Shown here: positions 24,132-32,511 of the stretch, one piece after another | Layout of the letters: every line of letters starts with the position of its first letter | How positions within the stretch are numbered: position 1 is the first letter of the stretch | NCBI GenBank assembly: GCA_002411105.1 | Contig: DHQX01000018.1 | Coordinates: 17,829 to 58,167, forward strand | From: Christensenella sp. UBA5327 | GTDB taxonomy: Bacteria; Bacillota; Clostridia; Christensenellales; Aristaeellaceae | Direction: 5' to 3' | Length of the DNA stretch: 40,339 bases | Position numbers and translations under genes: made by a program | The notes under the pieces: generated by a model | Databases searched by the model: none | What the model saw: the letters and a program-made list of their open reading frames with translations, nothing else | What the model was told of the DNA's origin: nothing

Positions 24132-25415
24132 ATGAGATATGACGCGGTAATTTTTGACCTGGACGGGACGCTGACTGATTCGGCCCCCGGCATCATCGCG
24201 AGCCTTCAGCACGCGATGGCGCAGATGGGGCTGGAGATGCCGGAGGAGGCCCTGCTGCGGGAGCATTTCCTGGGCCCGCCGGTGTTGACGGGGCTGAATA
24301 AGCACTACGGTATGACCGGTGAAATGGCCCATGAGACAGTCTTTCACTTCAGGGAGCGCTATCACGAGAGCGGATACCTGGATAACACGGTCTATCCGGG
24401 CATCAGGCCTCTGCTCAAGGCGCTTAAAGACAAAGGGTGTTACCTGGCGGTGGCCACCGGGAAGCCCCAGGAGGCTACGGACAAAGTCCTGAAAGCCCTT
24501 GACCTGGAGCGCTTCTTTGACGCGGTGTCCGGCCCCCTTCCCAGCGATGATCCGCTGATTGACAAGGCCGCCCTCATCGGCCGGGTGCTGCCTATGGGAA
24601 AGCACGCCGTCATGATAGGGGACCGGATGACTGACATCTCCGGAGCCAAAGCCCGGGGCATCACGGGGATCGCCGCCACGTATGGTTATGGCAGCCGGGA
24701 GGAGCTGGAGGAGGCTGGGCCTGCGGCTATGGCCGAAAGCCCGGAAGCTCTGTTTGAGCTGCTGGGGCTTGAAAAGCCGGTCAGCAGCGGTTACTTCATC
24801 AGCTTTGAGGGTAATGACGGCTGCGGCAAGTCCACCCAGGCCCGGCTTTTGGCCCAAAGGCTTGTTCGGAATGGGCACAGCGTGCTCCTCACCCGGGAGC
24901 CGGGTGGCACCGCCGTGGGGGAGCAGGTGCGGGAGATTTTGCTGTCAAACGCCAACACCGGCATGGAGGATGTGACCGAGGCGCTGCTGTATGCGGCGGC
25001 CCGGGCACAGCATGTCAGAGAGGTGATCCGCCCTGCTCTAGAGGCCGGCAAGCTGGTCATCAGCGACCGCTTTGTGGATTCAAGCCTGGCCTACCAGGGC
25101 GCCGGGCGGATGCTGGGTGTAAAAGAGGTCGGGCAGATCAATGCGCCGGCTATTGATGGTCTGGTGCCTGATGCCACGGTGTTTTTGGCCCTGGACCAAG
25201 AGGCCGCCGCCTTCCGCCAGCGCAAGCGCGCCAAAGACCGGTTGGAGCTGGAGGATGAGGCTTTTCATCAGCGGGTGGCGGAAGCCTATGAGGAGATGAT
25301 AGAGGCCCAGCCAGAGCGCTTTCTGGTGGTATCAGCCAGCGGGGAAAAGCAGCAGACCGCTGCCCTGGTGTATGAAGCGGTGATGGCGCGCCTGATCCGG
25401 GACGGCCAGGCATGA
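24132..25415 (+). CDS. tmk: HAD phosphatase fused to thymidylate kinase
   Basis: A 427-residue protein that appears to join two full enzymes. Residues 1-212 are a phosphoglycolate phosphatase-like HAD hydrolase: DLDGTLTDS (nucleophile Asp9, Asp11), VATGK, a lysine in DKAALIG and GDRMTD. Residues 220-427 are thymidylate kinase: P-loop EGNDGCGKST (226-235), TREPGGT, SDRFVDSSLAYQG (DR at 312-313) and a LID region RQRKRAKDRLE. Thymidylate kinase converts dTMP to dTDP. No ATG, GTG or TTG start lies in frame near the junction (around nucleotide 24780), and the frame is intact, so this is a true fusion in this sequence. The HAD substrate is unknown; a nucleotide-phosphatase role is speculative. It overlaps mnmA by 4 bases. 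Confidence 0.9.
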   Translation: MRYDAVIFDLDGTLTDSAPGIIASLQHAMAQMGLEMPEEALLREHFLGPPVLTGLNKHYGMTGEMAHETVFHFRERYHESGYLDNTVYPGIRPLLKALKDKGCYLAVATGKPQEATDKVLKALDLERFFDAVSGPLPSDDPLIDKAALIGRVLPMGKHAVMIGDRMTDISGAKARGITGIAATYGYGSREELEEAGPAAMAESPEALFELLGLEKPVSSGYFISFEGNDGCGKSTQARLLAQRLVRNGHSVLLTREPGGTAVGEQVREILLSNANTGMEDVTEALLYAAARAQHVREVIRPALEAGKLVISDRFVDSSLAYQGAGRMLGVKEVGQINAPAIDGLVPDATVFLALDQEAAAFRQRKRAKDRLELEDEAFHQRVAEAYEEMIEAQPERFLVVSASGEKQQTAALVYEAVMARLIRDGQA

Positions 25416-26479
25416 GCCGTGTGGTGGTGGGGCTTTCCGGCGGGGTGGACTCCGCCGTGGCAGCCCTGCTGCTCAAGCGCCGGGGACATGAGGTCATCGG
25501 CGTTTTTATGAACAACTGGGAGGAAGTGGACGAGAACGGCGTCTGCGCTGCCCAGGATGACTGGGCGGATGTGCGGGAGATCTGCCAGAGGCTTGATATT
25601 CCCCATTATTCTGTGAACTTTGCCAGGGAATACGAGGCGCGGGTGTTCACCCACTTCCTGTCTGAATACAGCAAGGGGCGCACGCCCAACCCGGATGTGT
25701 TGTGCAACCGGGAGATCAAGTTCAGTGCTTTCCTGGATTTCGCGATGAAGCTGGACGCCGACTATATGGCCACCGGCCACTTTGTCAGGCGGGACGAGGC
25801 CGGAAACCTGCTTAGAGGGGCGGACCCGGATAAGGACCAGAGCTATTTTCTGTATATGACCAAGGCCGCGCAGCTAAAGCGTGCCCTGTTTCCTGTGGGG
25901 GAGCTGCATAAAGCCCAAGTGCGCCAGATTGCCCGGGAGGCCGGTATCCCGGTGTCTGAAAAAAAGGACTCCACCGGCATCTGCTTTATCGGCGAGCGGC
26001 GTTTCAAGCGGTTTTTGCAGCAGTATCTGCCGGCCCAGCCCGGGGACATGGTGACGGAGGCAGGCGAGGTGATCGGCCGCCATGACGGGCTGATGTATTA
26101 CACCATCGGCCAGCGCCGGGGCCTGGGAATCGGCGGCCGGGGGGATGGGCGCAGCTGGTTTGTGGCGGACAAGGATTTGGAGAAAAACCGCCTCCTGCTG
26201 GTGCAGGGGGAGGATCATCCAAAGCTTTTCTTCACCGGTGCAGCCATAGAGCAGGTCACCTGGATAAACGGGGCGCCTTTTACAGGCCGCACAGCACAGC
26301 CCATCCAGGTCAAGCTGCGCTATCGCCAGCCCGACCAGGAGGCAAGCCTGAGGCTGGACGGGGAAACCGGCATTCTGCGTTTTGAAAAACCCCAGCGCGC
26401 GGTGACGCCGGGGCAGAGTGCGGTGTTTTATCAGGGGGATGTGTGCCTGGGCGGCGGCATTGTGACATCCTCTTTATAG
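25412..26479 (+). CDS. mnmA: tRNA-specific 2-thiouridylase MnmA
   Basis: A 355-residue enzyme that thiolates uridine 34 of tRNAs for Lys, Glu and Gln, using sulfur relayed from a cysteine desulfurase. The PP-loop SGGVDSAVAA is at residues 9-18. The two catalytic cysteines sit in DVLCNREIKF and STGICFIGERRF. The central tRNA-binding and C-terminal beta-barrel domains are complete. The ATG overlaps the tmk fusion stop (ATGA). Its stop lies against the stop of the convergent DUF4340 gene, the two coding regions sharing 6 bases. Confidence 0.96.
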   Translation: MSRVVVGLSGGVDSAVAALLLKRRGHEVIGVFMNNWEEVDENGVCAAQDDWADVREICQRLDIPHYSVNFAREYEARVFTHFLSEYSKGRTPNPDVLCNREIKFSAFLDFAMKLDADYMATGHFVRRDEAGNLLRGADPDKDQSYFLYMTKAAQLKRALFPVGELHKAQVRQIAREAGIPVSEKKDSTGICFIGERRFKRFLQQYLPAQPGDMVTEAGEVIGRHDGLMYYTIGQRRGLGIGGRGDGRSWFVADKDLEKNRLLLVQGEDHPKLFFTGAAIEQVTWINGAPFTGRTAQPIQVKLRYRQPDQEASLRLDGETGILRFEKPQRAVTPGQSAVFYQGDVCLGGGIVTSSL

Positions 26480-27928
26480 ACTGATTTCAGCCAGCGCCTG
26501 GCGGGTGACGTAGTAAACCGCATGGCCGTTGACCACCATGGCCAGATGCAGGGCATCAAAGGGATAAAAGGCCAGGTCGATCAGAATTTCCTCAGCGTCC
26601 AGCACATAGCGGACGAGGGGGGCCCCTTCCGGCTCAAAACCCTCCGGCAGTTTGCCCTGCCCGCCCAGATCCATCAGCTTCAGGTATTCCTGGATGAAAG
26701 CCTCCTGATTGCTTTCCTGACCGTCCCGGGTGATCACCGGATCATAAAGCTGCCGTCCCTCCTCGTCCAGAGCCAGGGCGTTGTTTTTTTCTATGCGCTC
26801 CACCAGCTCCACCTGGTAGCTGCGCTTGGCTTGTGCGTCTTCCACGCGCAGGCTGTGCAGCTGGTTGATGGGGATGATCACGGGTTTTCTCGCCAGCATC
26901 CTGTCCAGGCTCAGCGTGGTTAAAAAGCCCATGGAGGCATAGCTGGCCTGATAGACCGATCCCTGGTGCAGGCAGTAGAAGCCGATGCGATCAATATCAT
27001 CCCCAATGGCGAATTGGAAGCGCTGCGCTGCGACCTCATGGGCGGCGGCGTTTTCACCCTGGGTGATGATGACGCTCTTGGCCAGGTGGAAGGTCAATTG
27101 CCGCTTGGGGGCATCAAGGCCGTAGTCTGATAGGGGCAGTTCATCCGCTTCTCCCACATAAACAGCAAAGCGCATGCCGTTGATAGCGCTCATCATGACA
27201 GCGATCTGGCCCGGGTCTGCCGGATAGCGGACAGGCTGTGCCACCTGCCAGAAGTGGTTGTTCCGCTCAAGGGAGAATGCGGATTTTTCATCCTCAACCT
27301 CCAGCGCGTCAAGCAGATCAGCGCTGAAATCAATCCGGGGGATGGGGTGCAGGGCACCCAGCGGCAGGTTGAGGTTGCTTTTGATCTGGGGGGAGAGGGT
27401 GTAAACCGCCTGATCGCCTGAAAGCATGAAGTAATCCGAGGGGATCTCCGTGTAGGCGGCGTTCCCGAAAGATAGGGTGAGGCTGGTGCCGTCCGTGTAT
27501 TCCGCCCGCACGCGGAAGTGCTTGCCGTCCATGCCCAGCGCCGCCTCGCCGCCGGGCACCTGGCTGAGTTCCCCGGCCAATTCCGCGCTGATAGTGGTCA
27601 AGTCCTGGGCCATCACCGCCAGCATCTCCTGATCCAGCGCAAAATCCGGCTTGTCCGGCAGCTGAAAGCCGCTCTCACCGCGCACCAGGCGGTAGCTGGC
27701 GTGCCCGGTGGGGAACAGCTCAAAGGCACTCAGGTCTTGAGGTGCTTTGCCAATCAGCGTCACTTCCTGGTTTTCAGAGGGCTCAGGCGGCGGCAGGGCG
27801 CTGTTTTTATCCTTGAGGTTCAGCCACATCAATACCCCCGCGAGAACCACCAGTACTGCCAGGACAGCAACCAGCATGCCGCGTTTGGCGGCAGATTTGT
27901 GCTGCTTTTTGCGCACCGGCTGCATCAT
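26474..27928 (-). CDS. DUF4340-type ABC exporter accessory protein
   Basis: A 484-residue protein with a basic cytoplasmic N-terminus, one membrane segment (about 18-36) and a large outer region. The outer part contains repeated similar units (LVRGESGFQLPDKPDFALDQ in the first, ERNNHFWQVAQPVRYPADPG in the second), the pattern of DUF4340 proteins. These accompany Gld-type ABC-2 systems in many bacteria. The start ATG 27928 overlaps the stop of the GldG-like gene (TGATG). It is last in the four-gene operon, and no terminator is visible between it and the convergent mnmA. Confidence 0.75.
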   Translation of the reverse strand: MMQPVRKKQHKSAAKRGMLVAVLAVLVVLAGVLMWLNLKDKNSALPPPEPSENQEVTLIGKAPQDLSAFELFPTGHASYRLVRGESGFQLPDKPDFALDQEMLAVMAQDLTTISAELAGELSQVPGGEAALGMDGKHFRVRAEYTDGTSLTLSFGNAAYTEIPSDYFMLSGDQAVYTLSPQIKSNLNLPLGALHPIPRIDFSADLLDALEVEDEKSAFSLERNNHFWQVAQPVRYPADPGQIAVMMSAINGMRFAVYVGEADELPLSDYGLDAPKRQLTFHLAKSVIITQGENAAAHEVAAQRFQFAIGDDIDRIGFYCLHQGSVYQASYASMGFLTTLSLDRMLARKPVIIPINQLHSLRVEDAQAKRSYQVELVERIEKNNALALDEEGRQLYDPVITRDGQESNQEAFIQEYLKLMDLGGQGKLPEGFEPEGAPLVRYVLDAEEILIDLAFYPFDALHLAMVVNGHAVYYVTRQALAEISL

Positions 27929-29373
27929 CGCCTCCTGCGCCGCGCGATGACGGCCGCCCCGATTGCCAACACCAGCGCGGGCAGCAGGAGGATGAGGGCA
28001 AGAGGCAGGGCCATGGAGGGGATGACCATCTGCGGGCGGATGGCGTCCTTGGGCGCGATGGCAAGGTCGATGGGCTTGTGGGCACTCAGGTAGGATAAGG
28101 CATGCAGCAGGAAATCCTGGCTGTAGGTGTTGTCAAACAGCCAGCTGTCGGTGAGCATGGCCGAATTGCCCAGGATCAGCGCCTGGGAGCGGCTGCCATC
28201 CGGGTGGGCAAGGCTTGAGAGCAGTGCCAGGCTGAAGGTGCCCTGGCGGTCATCCGGTTCAGGCAGCAGGGTGGCGCCCGGCTTTTTTACATCCTTGATA
28301 TAGGACAGGCCGCTGGTGAGCACCGGTGTGACCAGGGGGTTGCTCTCCTCCGCTGAAGGGGTTTCAAAGGCCCGTGCGCCGGGCAGAAGCAGCATGGTGT
28401 GGCCTGAGGCCACCAGCTCCATCGTCACATCGGTCTGGGCCACAAAGGGCGACAGGTAGATGGGGGAGTTGATATAGGAGGCGGTATCTTCCTCATCTGC
28501 CACCACCAGACCGCTGATCTTCTCAAAGCCAAAGCTGCGGTATAGGGCGTCGAAATTGGGCAGCACGTCCGGATCGCCATAGTCGCTGGTGATCACCAGC
28601 GCGCCGCCCTTTTGGGTGAAGGCCTGGATGGCGCTGAGTTCGCTGGCCAGCAAGTCCTTTTGCGGGGATAGCACCAGGAGCGGATGGGCCGGGTCGAGCT
28701 GCCCGTCCCGCGTCAGATTTACCCGGCTCACCTGGTAGTTGTTGTTTTGAAGCAGCGCCTCCATGGCGGCAGTCTGGCCTGCTGAAAGCTCGCCATGTCC
28801 CTCCAGGATCTGCACCTGGGGCACCTGGCCGGTGGTGACATACACCATGGCCTCCGCGATTTTCTTTTCGTATTGCAGACCGGAGACATAATAGGCCTGG
28901 GCGGTGGTATCAAAGCTCTGGCGCACATAGTCGGTGATATCCAGCACCCGGGTGCGCCCGGTTTCCTCACACACAATCAGCAGGCTGTCAGAGCTCACCG
29001 CCTGATCCCGCAGGTCTGATGAGATCTTGCTGGCCAGCAGGGGGTTACGCACCAGGCTGTCCACCGAGTAGGTGAACCGGGGCGTTTTGGCCGCAAAGCG
29101 GTTCAGCAGGCCTATCAGCGCCTGGTCTTCGCTGCCCGGGGTGAACAGGGCATAGGCGTGAACCGGGTGGGGGAGCTCTGAGAGCACTTTGTCGGTGGCA
29201 TCGCTCTGGGTGGTGATCCGGTTATAGGATAGGTCCAGCCGCAGGGCATGGCGCTGTTCCAGGCTGTCCATCACCAGCACAAGGGCAATGGCCAGGATGA
29301 CGCACAAAACCGCGGTGAGAATGACGGAGGCGCTCCTTGACTGCCTTTTGAGATGAGAAAAAAGCTTGCTCAT
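27925..29373 (-). CDS. GldG-like ABC transporter auxiliary protein
   Basis: A 482-residue protein of the ABC-transporter auxiliary (GldG) type. One membrane segment lies near residues 19-39, a large extracytoplasmic domain follows, and a second segment with a basic tail (ARRRRR) closes it. The middle contains VQILEGHGELSAGQTAAM and a region GGALVITSDYGDP, typical of the family. ATG 29373 overlaps the permease stop by 4 bases; the longer frame upstream only shadows the permease gene. Role: outer partner of the ABC-2 exporter; the cargo is unknown. Gliding itself is not implied in Firmicutes. Confidence 0.8.
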   Translation of the reverse strand: MSKLFSHLKRQSRSASVILTAVLCVILAIALVLVMDSLEQRHALRLDLSYNRITTQSDATDKVLSELPHPVHAYALFTPGSEDQALIGLLNRFAAKTPRFTYSVDSLVRNPLLASKISSDLRDQAVSSDSLLIVCEETGRTRVLDITDYVRQSFDTTAQAYYVSGLQYEKKIAEAMVYVTTGQVPQVQILEGHGELSAGQTAAMEALLQNNNYQVSRVNLTRDGQLDPAHPLLVLSPQKDLLASELSAIQAFTQKGGALVITSDYGDPDVLPNFDALYRSFGFEKISGLVVADEEDTASYINSPIYLSPFVAQTDVTMELVASGHTMLLLPGARAFETPSAEESNPLVTPVLTSGLSYIKDVKKPGATLLPEPDDRQGTFSLALLSSLAHPDGSRSQALILGNSAMLTDSWLFDNTYSQDFLLHALSYLSAHKPIDLAIAPKDAIRPQMVIPSMALPLALILLLPALVLAIGAAVIARRRRR

Positions 29374-30083
29374 GATTGCTTCACCCGCCTGAGCTCCATG
29401 GCGCTGATGGTGATGACCAGGCAAACGGCACAGAACAGGATGAAATAAAGCGCGCTGGCAAAGCTCAGCTGGGCCGACAGGAAGGGCACAAAGCGGCCAT
29501 ACAGGCTGAAGAAGGAGAACAGCCGATTGATGGCGCTGGGAACAAAGGGCGCGTTGGCCAACAGCCCCACCAGCCATACAAAAAGGTTGACGCCAAGCGC
29601 GGCCGCCACAGCGCTGGCGCTGCGGCGCATAAAGCCCGTCACCATCAGATCAAGCGCCACAAAGGCGAAGCCCTGCAGGAGGAAGCCCAGGCATGCGGTG
29701 AACACCTCGCCCACCCACACCCGGGCATACAGGGAGATGATGATGGGGTATGCCAGCATGATCAGCACAAACAGCAGGAGCACCACGCCAGCTGCCAGGA
29801 ACTTTCCCAGCACGATGGCGGCTGATGACAAAGGGGAGGTGATCAGCAGCTGGTCTGTCATCTGCTGGCGTTCCCCCGCCAGCAACTTTACCACCAGCAC
29901 CGGGGAGAGCAGCATCCAGACATAGCTGAGCATGGAGAAGAAGGGCATGAGGTCAGACCCCCGGGTGACCAGGTTGTTCAGATAAAACAGCAGCCCGCTC
30001 AGCGCCAGAAAAACCACCAGAAACAGGTAGGCAGTGGGGGTGAGGAAATAGCCCTTGAGCTCGCGTCGGAATATGGCGTTCAT
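29370..30083 (-). CDS. ABC-2 type transporter permease (GldF-like)
   Basis: A 237-residue integral membrane protein with six hydrophobic segments and the N-terminus FRRELKGYFLTPTAYLF, the common opening of GldF-like ABC-2 permeases. It would form the channel for the exporter driven by the ATPase encoded just upstream. The ATG overlaps that gene by 4 bases, and the stop overlaps the GldG-like gene by 4. Confidence 0.87.
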   Translation of the reverse strand: MNAIFRRELKGYFLTPTAYLFLVVFLALSGLLFYLNNLVTRGSDLMPFFSMLSYVWMLLSPVLVVKLLAGERQQMTDQLLITSPLSSAAIVLGKFLAAGVVLLLFVLIMLAYPIIISLYARVWVGEVFTACLGFLLQGFAFVALDLMVTGFMRRSASAVAAALGVNLFVWLVGLLANAPFVPSAINRLFSFFSLYGRFVPFLSAQLSFASALYFILFCAVCLVITISAMELRRVKQS

Positions 30084-31024
30084 GAGAGCGCCTCCGGCGT
30101 CTGCCCGCTTGATACCCGCAGGAACAGCTCCTCCAGGGAATCCCCCAGGGGGCTTAGCTCCATGATGGGAACCGACAGGCCGCTTAAGAGCTTGAACAAT
30201 GCCTGCTGAAAAGCGCTGTCTTTTTCAACTTCGACAATGAAAGTGGTTTTCTCGGCGCTGCCCCGCTGCACCAGCTCCACCCGTCGCACACCGGGCAGCT
30301 GCCGCAGGGGCGGTAAAACCAGGGAAGAGGGCCCTGACACAACCAGGCGGAAGCGGGGTTTTTGCTGTGTGTCCTCCGCCACGGCCTGATCCATCACCAG
30401 GCGGCCGGATGCGATCATCAGGACCCGGTCGCACACCTCCTGCACCTCGCTCAAGAGGTGAGAGGAGAGGATGATGGCATGCTTCTTGGAGAGCTTGCGC
30501 ACCAGCCTTCTGAAGGCGTGGGACTGCACCGGGTCAAAGCCAGCCGTGGGCTCATCCATCAGCAGCGCCTCAGGGCTTCCGCACAGCGCCTGGGCCAGAC
30601 CCAGGCGCTGGCGATAGCCCTTGCTGAGGGTGCCGGAGAGCTGATCCTTCACATCCAGAATATCGGTCAGCGCCATGATCTCCTGGATGTGCTGCTCCCG
30701 GTCCTGGGGATGGACGGATTTGATGTCGCAGCAAAAGCGCAGGTATTCGGCCGCTGTCAATTCTGGATATAGGGGAATGGTCTCCGGCAGGTAGCCCAGG
30801 TGCCGCTTGGCCTCCTGGGGCTTTTTTGCTAGATCGATGCCATTTACCCTGACACTGCCGGCGCTTGGGGCCAGATAGCCTGCGAGCACATGCAGCGCCG
30901 TGGTCTTGCCGGCGCCATTCTGGCCCAGCAGGCCCACCACTTCACCCACCCGGACGGTGAAGGAGATGTCTTTCACCGCCTCAAAGGCGCCATAGCGCCG
31001 GGTGATGTGTTCCGCCTGAATCAA
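30080..31024 (-). CDS. ABC transporter ATP-binding protein (GldA-like)
   Basis: A 314-residue ATPase with Walker A GQNGAGKTT, signature LSKGYRQR, Walker B LLMDEPTAGFDP and the switch histidine in LSSHLL. A C-terminal domain of about 80 residues follows, as in ABC-2 exporter ATPases. The start is taken as TTG 31024, directly after GGAGGTGGACGA on the minus strand; a longer frame to 31156 would run across the promoter at 31052-31060. It heads the exporter operon. Confidence 0.93.
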   Translation of the reverse strand: MIQAEHITRRYGAFEAVKDISFTVRVGEVVGLLGQNGAGKTTALHVLAGYLAPSAGSVRVNGIDLAKKPQEAKRHLGYLPETIPLYPELTAAEYLRFCCDIKSVHPQDREQHIQEIMALTDILDVKDQLSGTLSKGYRQRLGLAQALCGSPEALLMDEPTAGFDPVQSHAFRRLVRKLSKKHAIILSSHLLSEVQEVCDRVLMIASGRLVMDQAVAEDTQQKPRFRLVVSGPSSLVLPPLRQLPGVRRVELVQRGSAEKTTFIVEVEKDSAFQQALFKLLSGLSVPIMELSPLGDSLEELFLRVSSGQTPEALS

Positions 31025-31051
31025 TCGTCCACCTCCATTGATATCAGCTGC

Positions 31052-31060
31052 ATTATAGCA
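31052..31060 (-). promoter_or_regulatory. Extended -10 promoter of the ABC exporter operon
   Basis: TGCTATAAT on the minus strand (TATAAT at 31057-31052). There is no good -35 box at 16-18 bp, so the TG element would carry recognition. It lies 28 bases before the proposed TTG start. Confidence 0.55.
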
Positions 31061-31102
31061 TGCCGCTGCCGGGCGGACGTGAATAAACTGTGAAAGCTTG
31101 TG

Positions 31103-31131
31103 TTGTCGCTGCTCACAAAACATGGTAAGAT
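31103..31131 (+). promoter_or_regulatory. Putative promoter of the small membrane protein gene
   Basis: TTGTCG at 31103-31108, 17 bp, TAAGAT at 31126-31131; four of six matches in each box. It is divergent from the exporter promoter. Confidence 0.5.
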
Positions 31132-31170
31132 GAACATCTAAAGCGATGAAGATCAAGTATATGAGGTGAC

Positions 31171-31653
31171 ATGAACAGCTATCGTTATCAGCAAAAGCCC
31201 ACCATGACCCAGTATGGCACCAAGTTCCAGCGGCGGATGCTGATGGCGCTATCCCTGGTGCTCTTGGCCGGGGTGATCGGCCTTGCGATATGGGGGATCA
31301 ACCAGTCCGCCACCATCAACCGCACCAAGGAGCGCCTTGAACGTCGGATCAACAGCTCCCTGGTTGACGCCATCAACGAGGTGTCCAGGCTGACCGGCGG
31401 CGTACAGTCCAACACCAGCAGCAAGCTGGCCCTGGTCCGCCAATACATTTTCAACATTGACCAGATGAACAACATCGCCATTGAGGTTTTTGGCGAGGGC
31501 GGCCGGATCGTGCCGGCTGAGGCGATCAGCGCCCTCTATCACGATCTTGACCTGTATGAGACCACCATCCAGACCGCCACATCCAGCACGCTGGATATCC
31601 GCACCACAACGCTCACGCATTTGACGGCGCTTCAGACCATCCTGGCAGAATAG
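31171..31653 (+). CDS. Unknown small membrane protein with outer helical region
   Basis: A 160-residue protein of unknown family. About 22 basic and polar residues precede one membrane segment (about 24-44). A helical, partly coiled-coil outer region follows, rich in Thr, Ser and Asn (SATINRTKERLERRINSS and later stretches), with no cysteines or obvious catalytic motif. GAGGTGA lies directly before the ATG. It is transcribed alone, divergent from the ABC exporter and convergent with ispE, whose stop is 9 bases away. Its terminator lies inside ispE. A role in sensing, or as a partner of the adjacent exporter, is conceivable but unsupported. Confidence 0.75.
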   Translation: MNSYRYQQKPTMTQYGTKFQRRMLMALSLVLLAGVIGLAIWGINQSATINRTKERLERRINSSLVDAINEVSRLTGGVQSNTSSKLALVRQYIFNIDQMNNIAIEVFGEGGRIVPAEAISALYHDLDLYETTIQTATSSTLDIRTTTLTHLTALQTILAE

Positions 31654-31662
31654 GAGCGATCA

Positions 31663-32511
31663 TTAACTGGGGATTGTCTGCGTAAATAGGCAGAAGCCCC
31701 ATTTTTTTTGAAGCTTTTGGGCCGCCTGCATGGCGGCATTGGCATCAGCGAAAACCCCATAAACCAGAGAGCCAGCACCTGACATCTGGGCGAAGAGGGC
31801 CCTGTGGGTGCTTAAATCGTGCAGCGCATCGCCAATGGTGGGGCAGAGGGCCAGCGCTGCCTGCTGCAGCTGGTTGCGGGCTGACAGATGAAGGGAAGCT
31901 GGGTCATATTGTCTTATGGACTGGATGGCGCCGGGGATATCAGCAGGCCTCCCCGGGGCGGAGGAGGGGAGCTGTTCAAACACCTGTTTGGTGGACAGGC
32001 TTTCTTCAGGCTGGAGCAGCACGAGGTTAAAGGCGCGGGCGCCGGGAATGGGTGAAATTCTTTCGCCGATGCCCCCCACCCGGGCAAAGCCCCCTCCCAG
32101 GCAATAGGGGACATCAGCGCCCAGGGCTTTGCCCAAATCACGAAGCGCCTGAAGGGGCATTTTCATGCCCCACAGCTCATTAAGCCCCAGCATCACCGCC
32201 GCGGCATCCGCGCTGCCGCCTCCCAGCCCCGCCCCCGAGGGAATGCGCTTGTCAAGCGAAATATGCACCCCAGGGCATGATGGGCAAAGGCCCTGCATCA
32301 GCGCTGCCGCCCGCCAGGCCAGATTGCGCTCATCCCCGGGAGCATCCATGCTGCCGATGACTGAAAGCGTGATTCCTTTGGCCGGGGTGAGCACAATTTC
32401 ATCAGACAGCGTCAGGCGCTGGTTGAGCATGTCCAGCTCGTGGTAGCCATCCGGGCGCCTGGACAGCACGTTTAGCGCCCAGTTGATTTTGGCCGTTGCC
32501 TTAATCCGCAT
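31663..32511 (-). CDS. ispE: 4-diphosphocytidyl-2-C-methyl-D-erythritol kinase
   Basis: A 282-residue GHMP kinase of the non-mevalonate isoprenoid pathway that phosphorylates CDP-methylerythritol. It begins MRIKATAKINWALNV and has DGYHELD and the ATP-binding PSGAGLGGGSADAAAV. ATG 32511 is chosen because it gives the standard N-terminus; the longer frame only shadows the histidine kinase gene. It overlaps that gene by 11 bases, so the two are coupled. The last codons contain a run of eight A on the coding strand, and this stretch doubles as the terminator of the opposing gene. Confidence 0.95.
   Translation of the reverse strand: MRIKATAKINWALNVLSRRPDGYHELDMLNQRLTLSDEIVLTPAKGITLSVIGSMDAPGDERNLAWRAAALMQGLCPSCPGVHISLDKRIPSGAGLGGGSADAAAVMLGLNELWGMKMPLQALRDLGKALGADVPYCLGGGFARVGGIGERISPIPGARAFNLVLLQPEESLSTKQVFEQLPSSAPGRPADIPGAIQSIRQYDPASLHLSARNQLQQAALALCPTIGDALHDLSTHRALFAQMSGAGSLVYGVFADANAAMQAAQKLQKKWGFCLFTQTIPS
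31668..31709 (+). terminator. Terminator of the small membrane protein gene, inside ispE
   Basis: TGGGG (31668-31672) pairs with CCCCA (31697-31701) and TCTGC (31677-31681) with GCAGA (31690-31694), followed by eight T (31702-31709) on the plus strand. It lies wholly within the 3' end of ispE, so the same bases encode the IspE C-terminus on the other strand. Confidence 0.85.

Noticed and set aside
24770..24800. A separate start for thymidylate kinase at the domain junction
   Set aside because: No in-frame ATG, GTG or TTG and no ribosome site near the junction; one continuous frame joins both domains.
26440..26530. A bidirectional terminator between mnmA and the DUF4340 gene
   Set aside because: The coding regions overlap by 6 bases, and only short stems without T-runs are visible on either strand.
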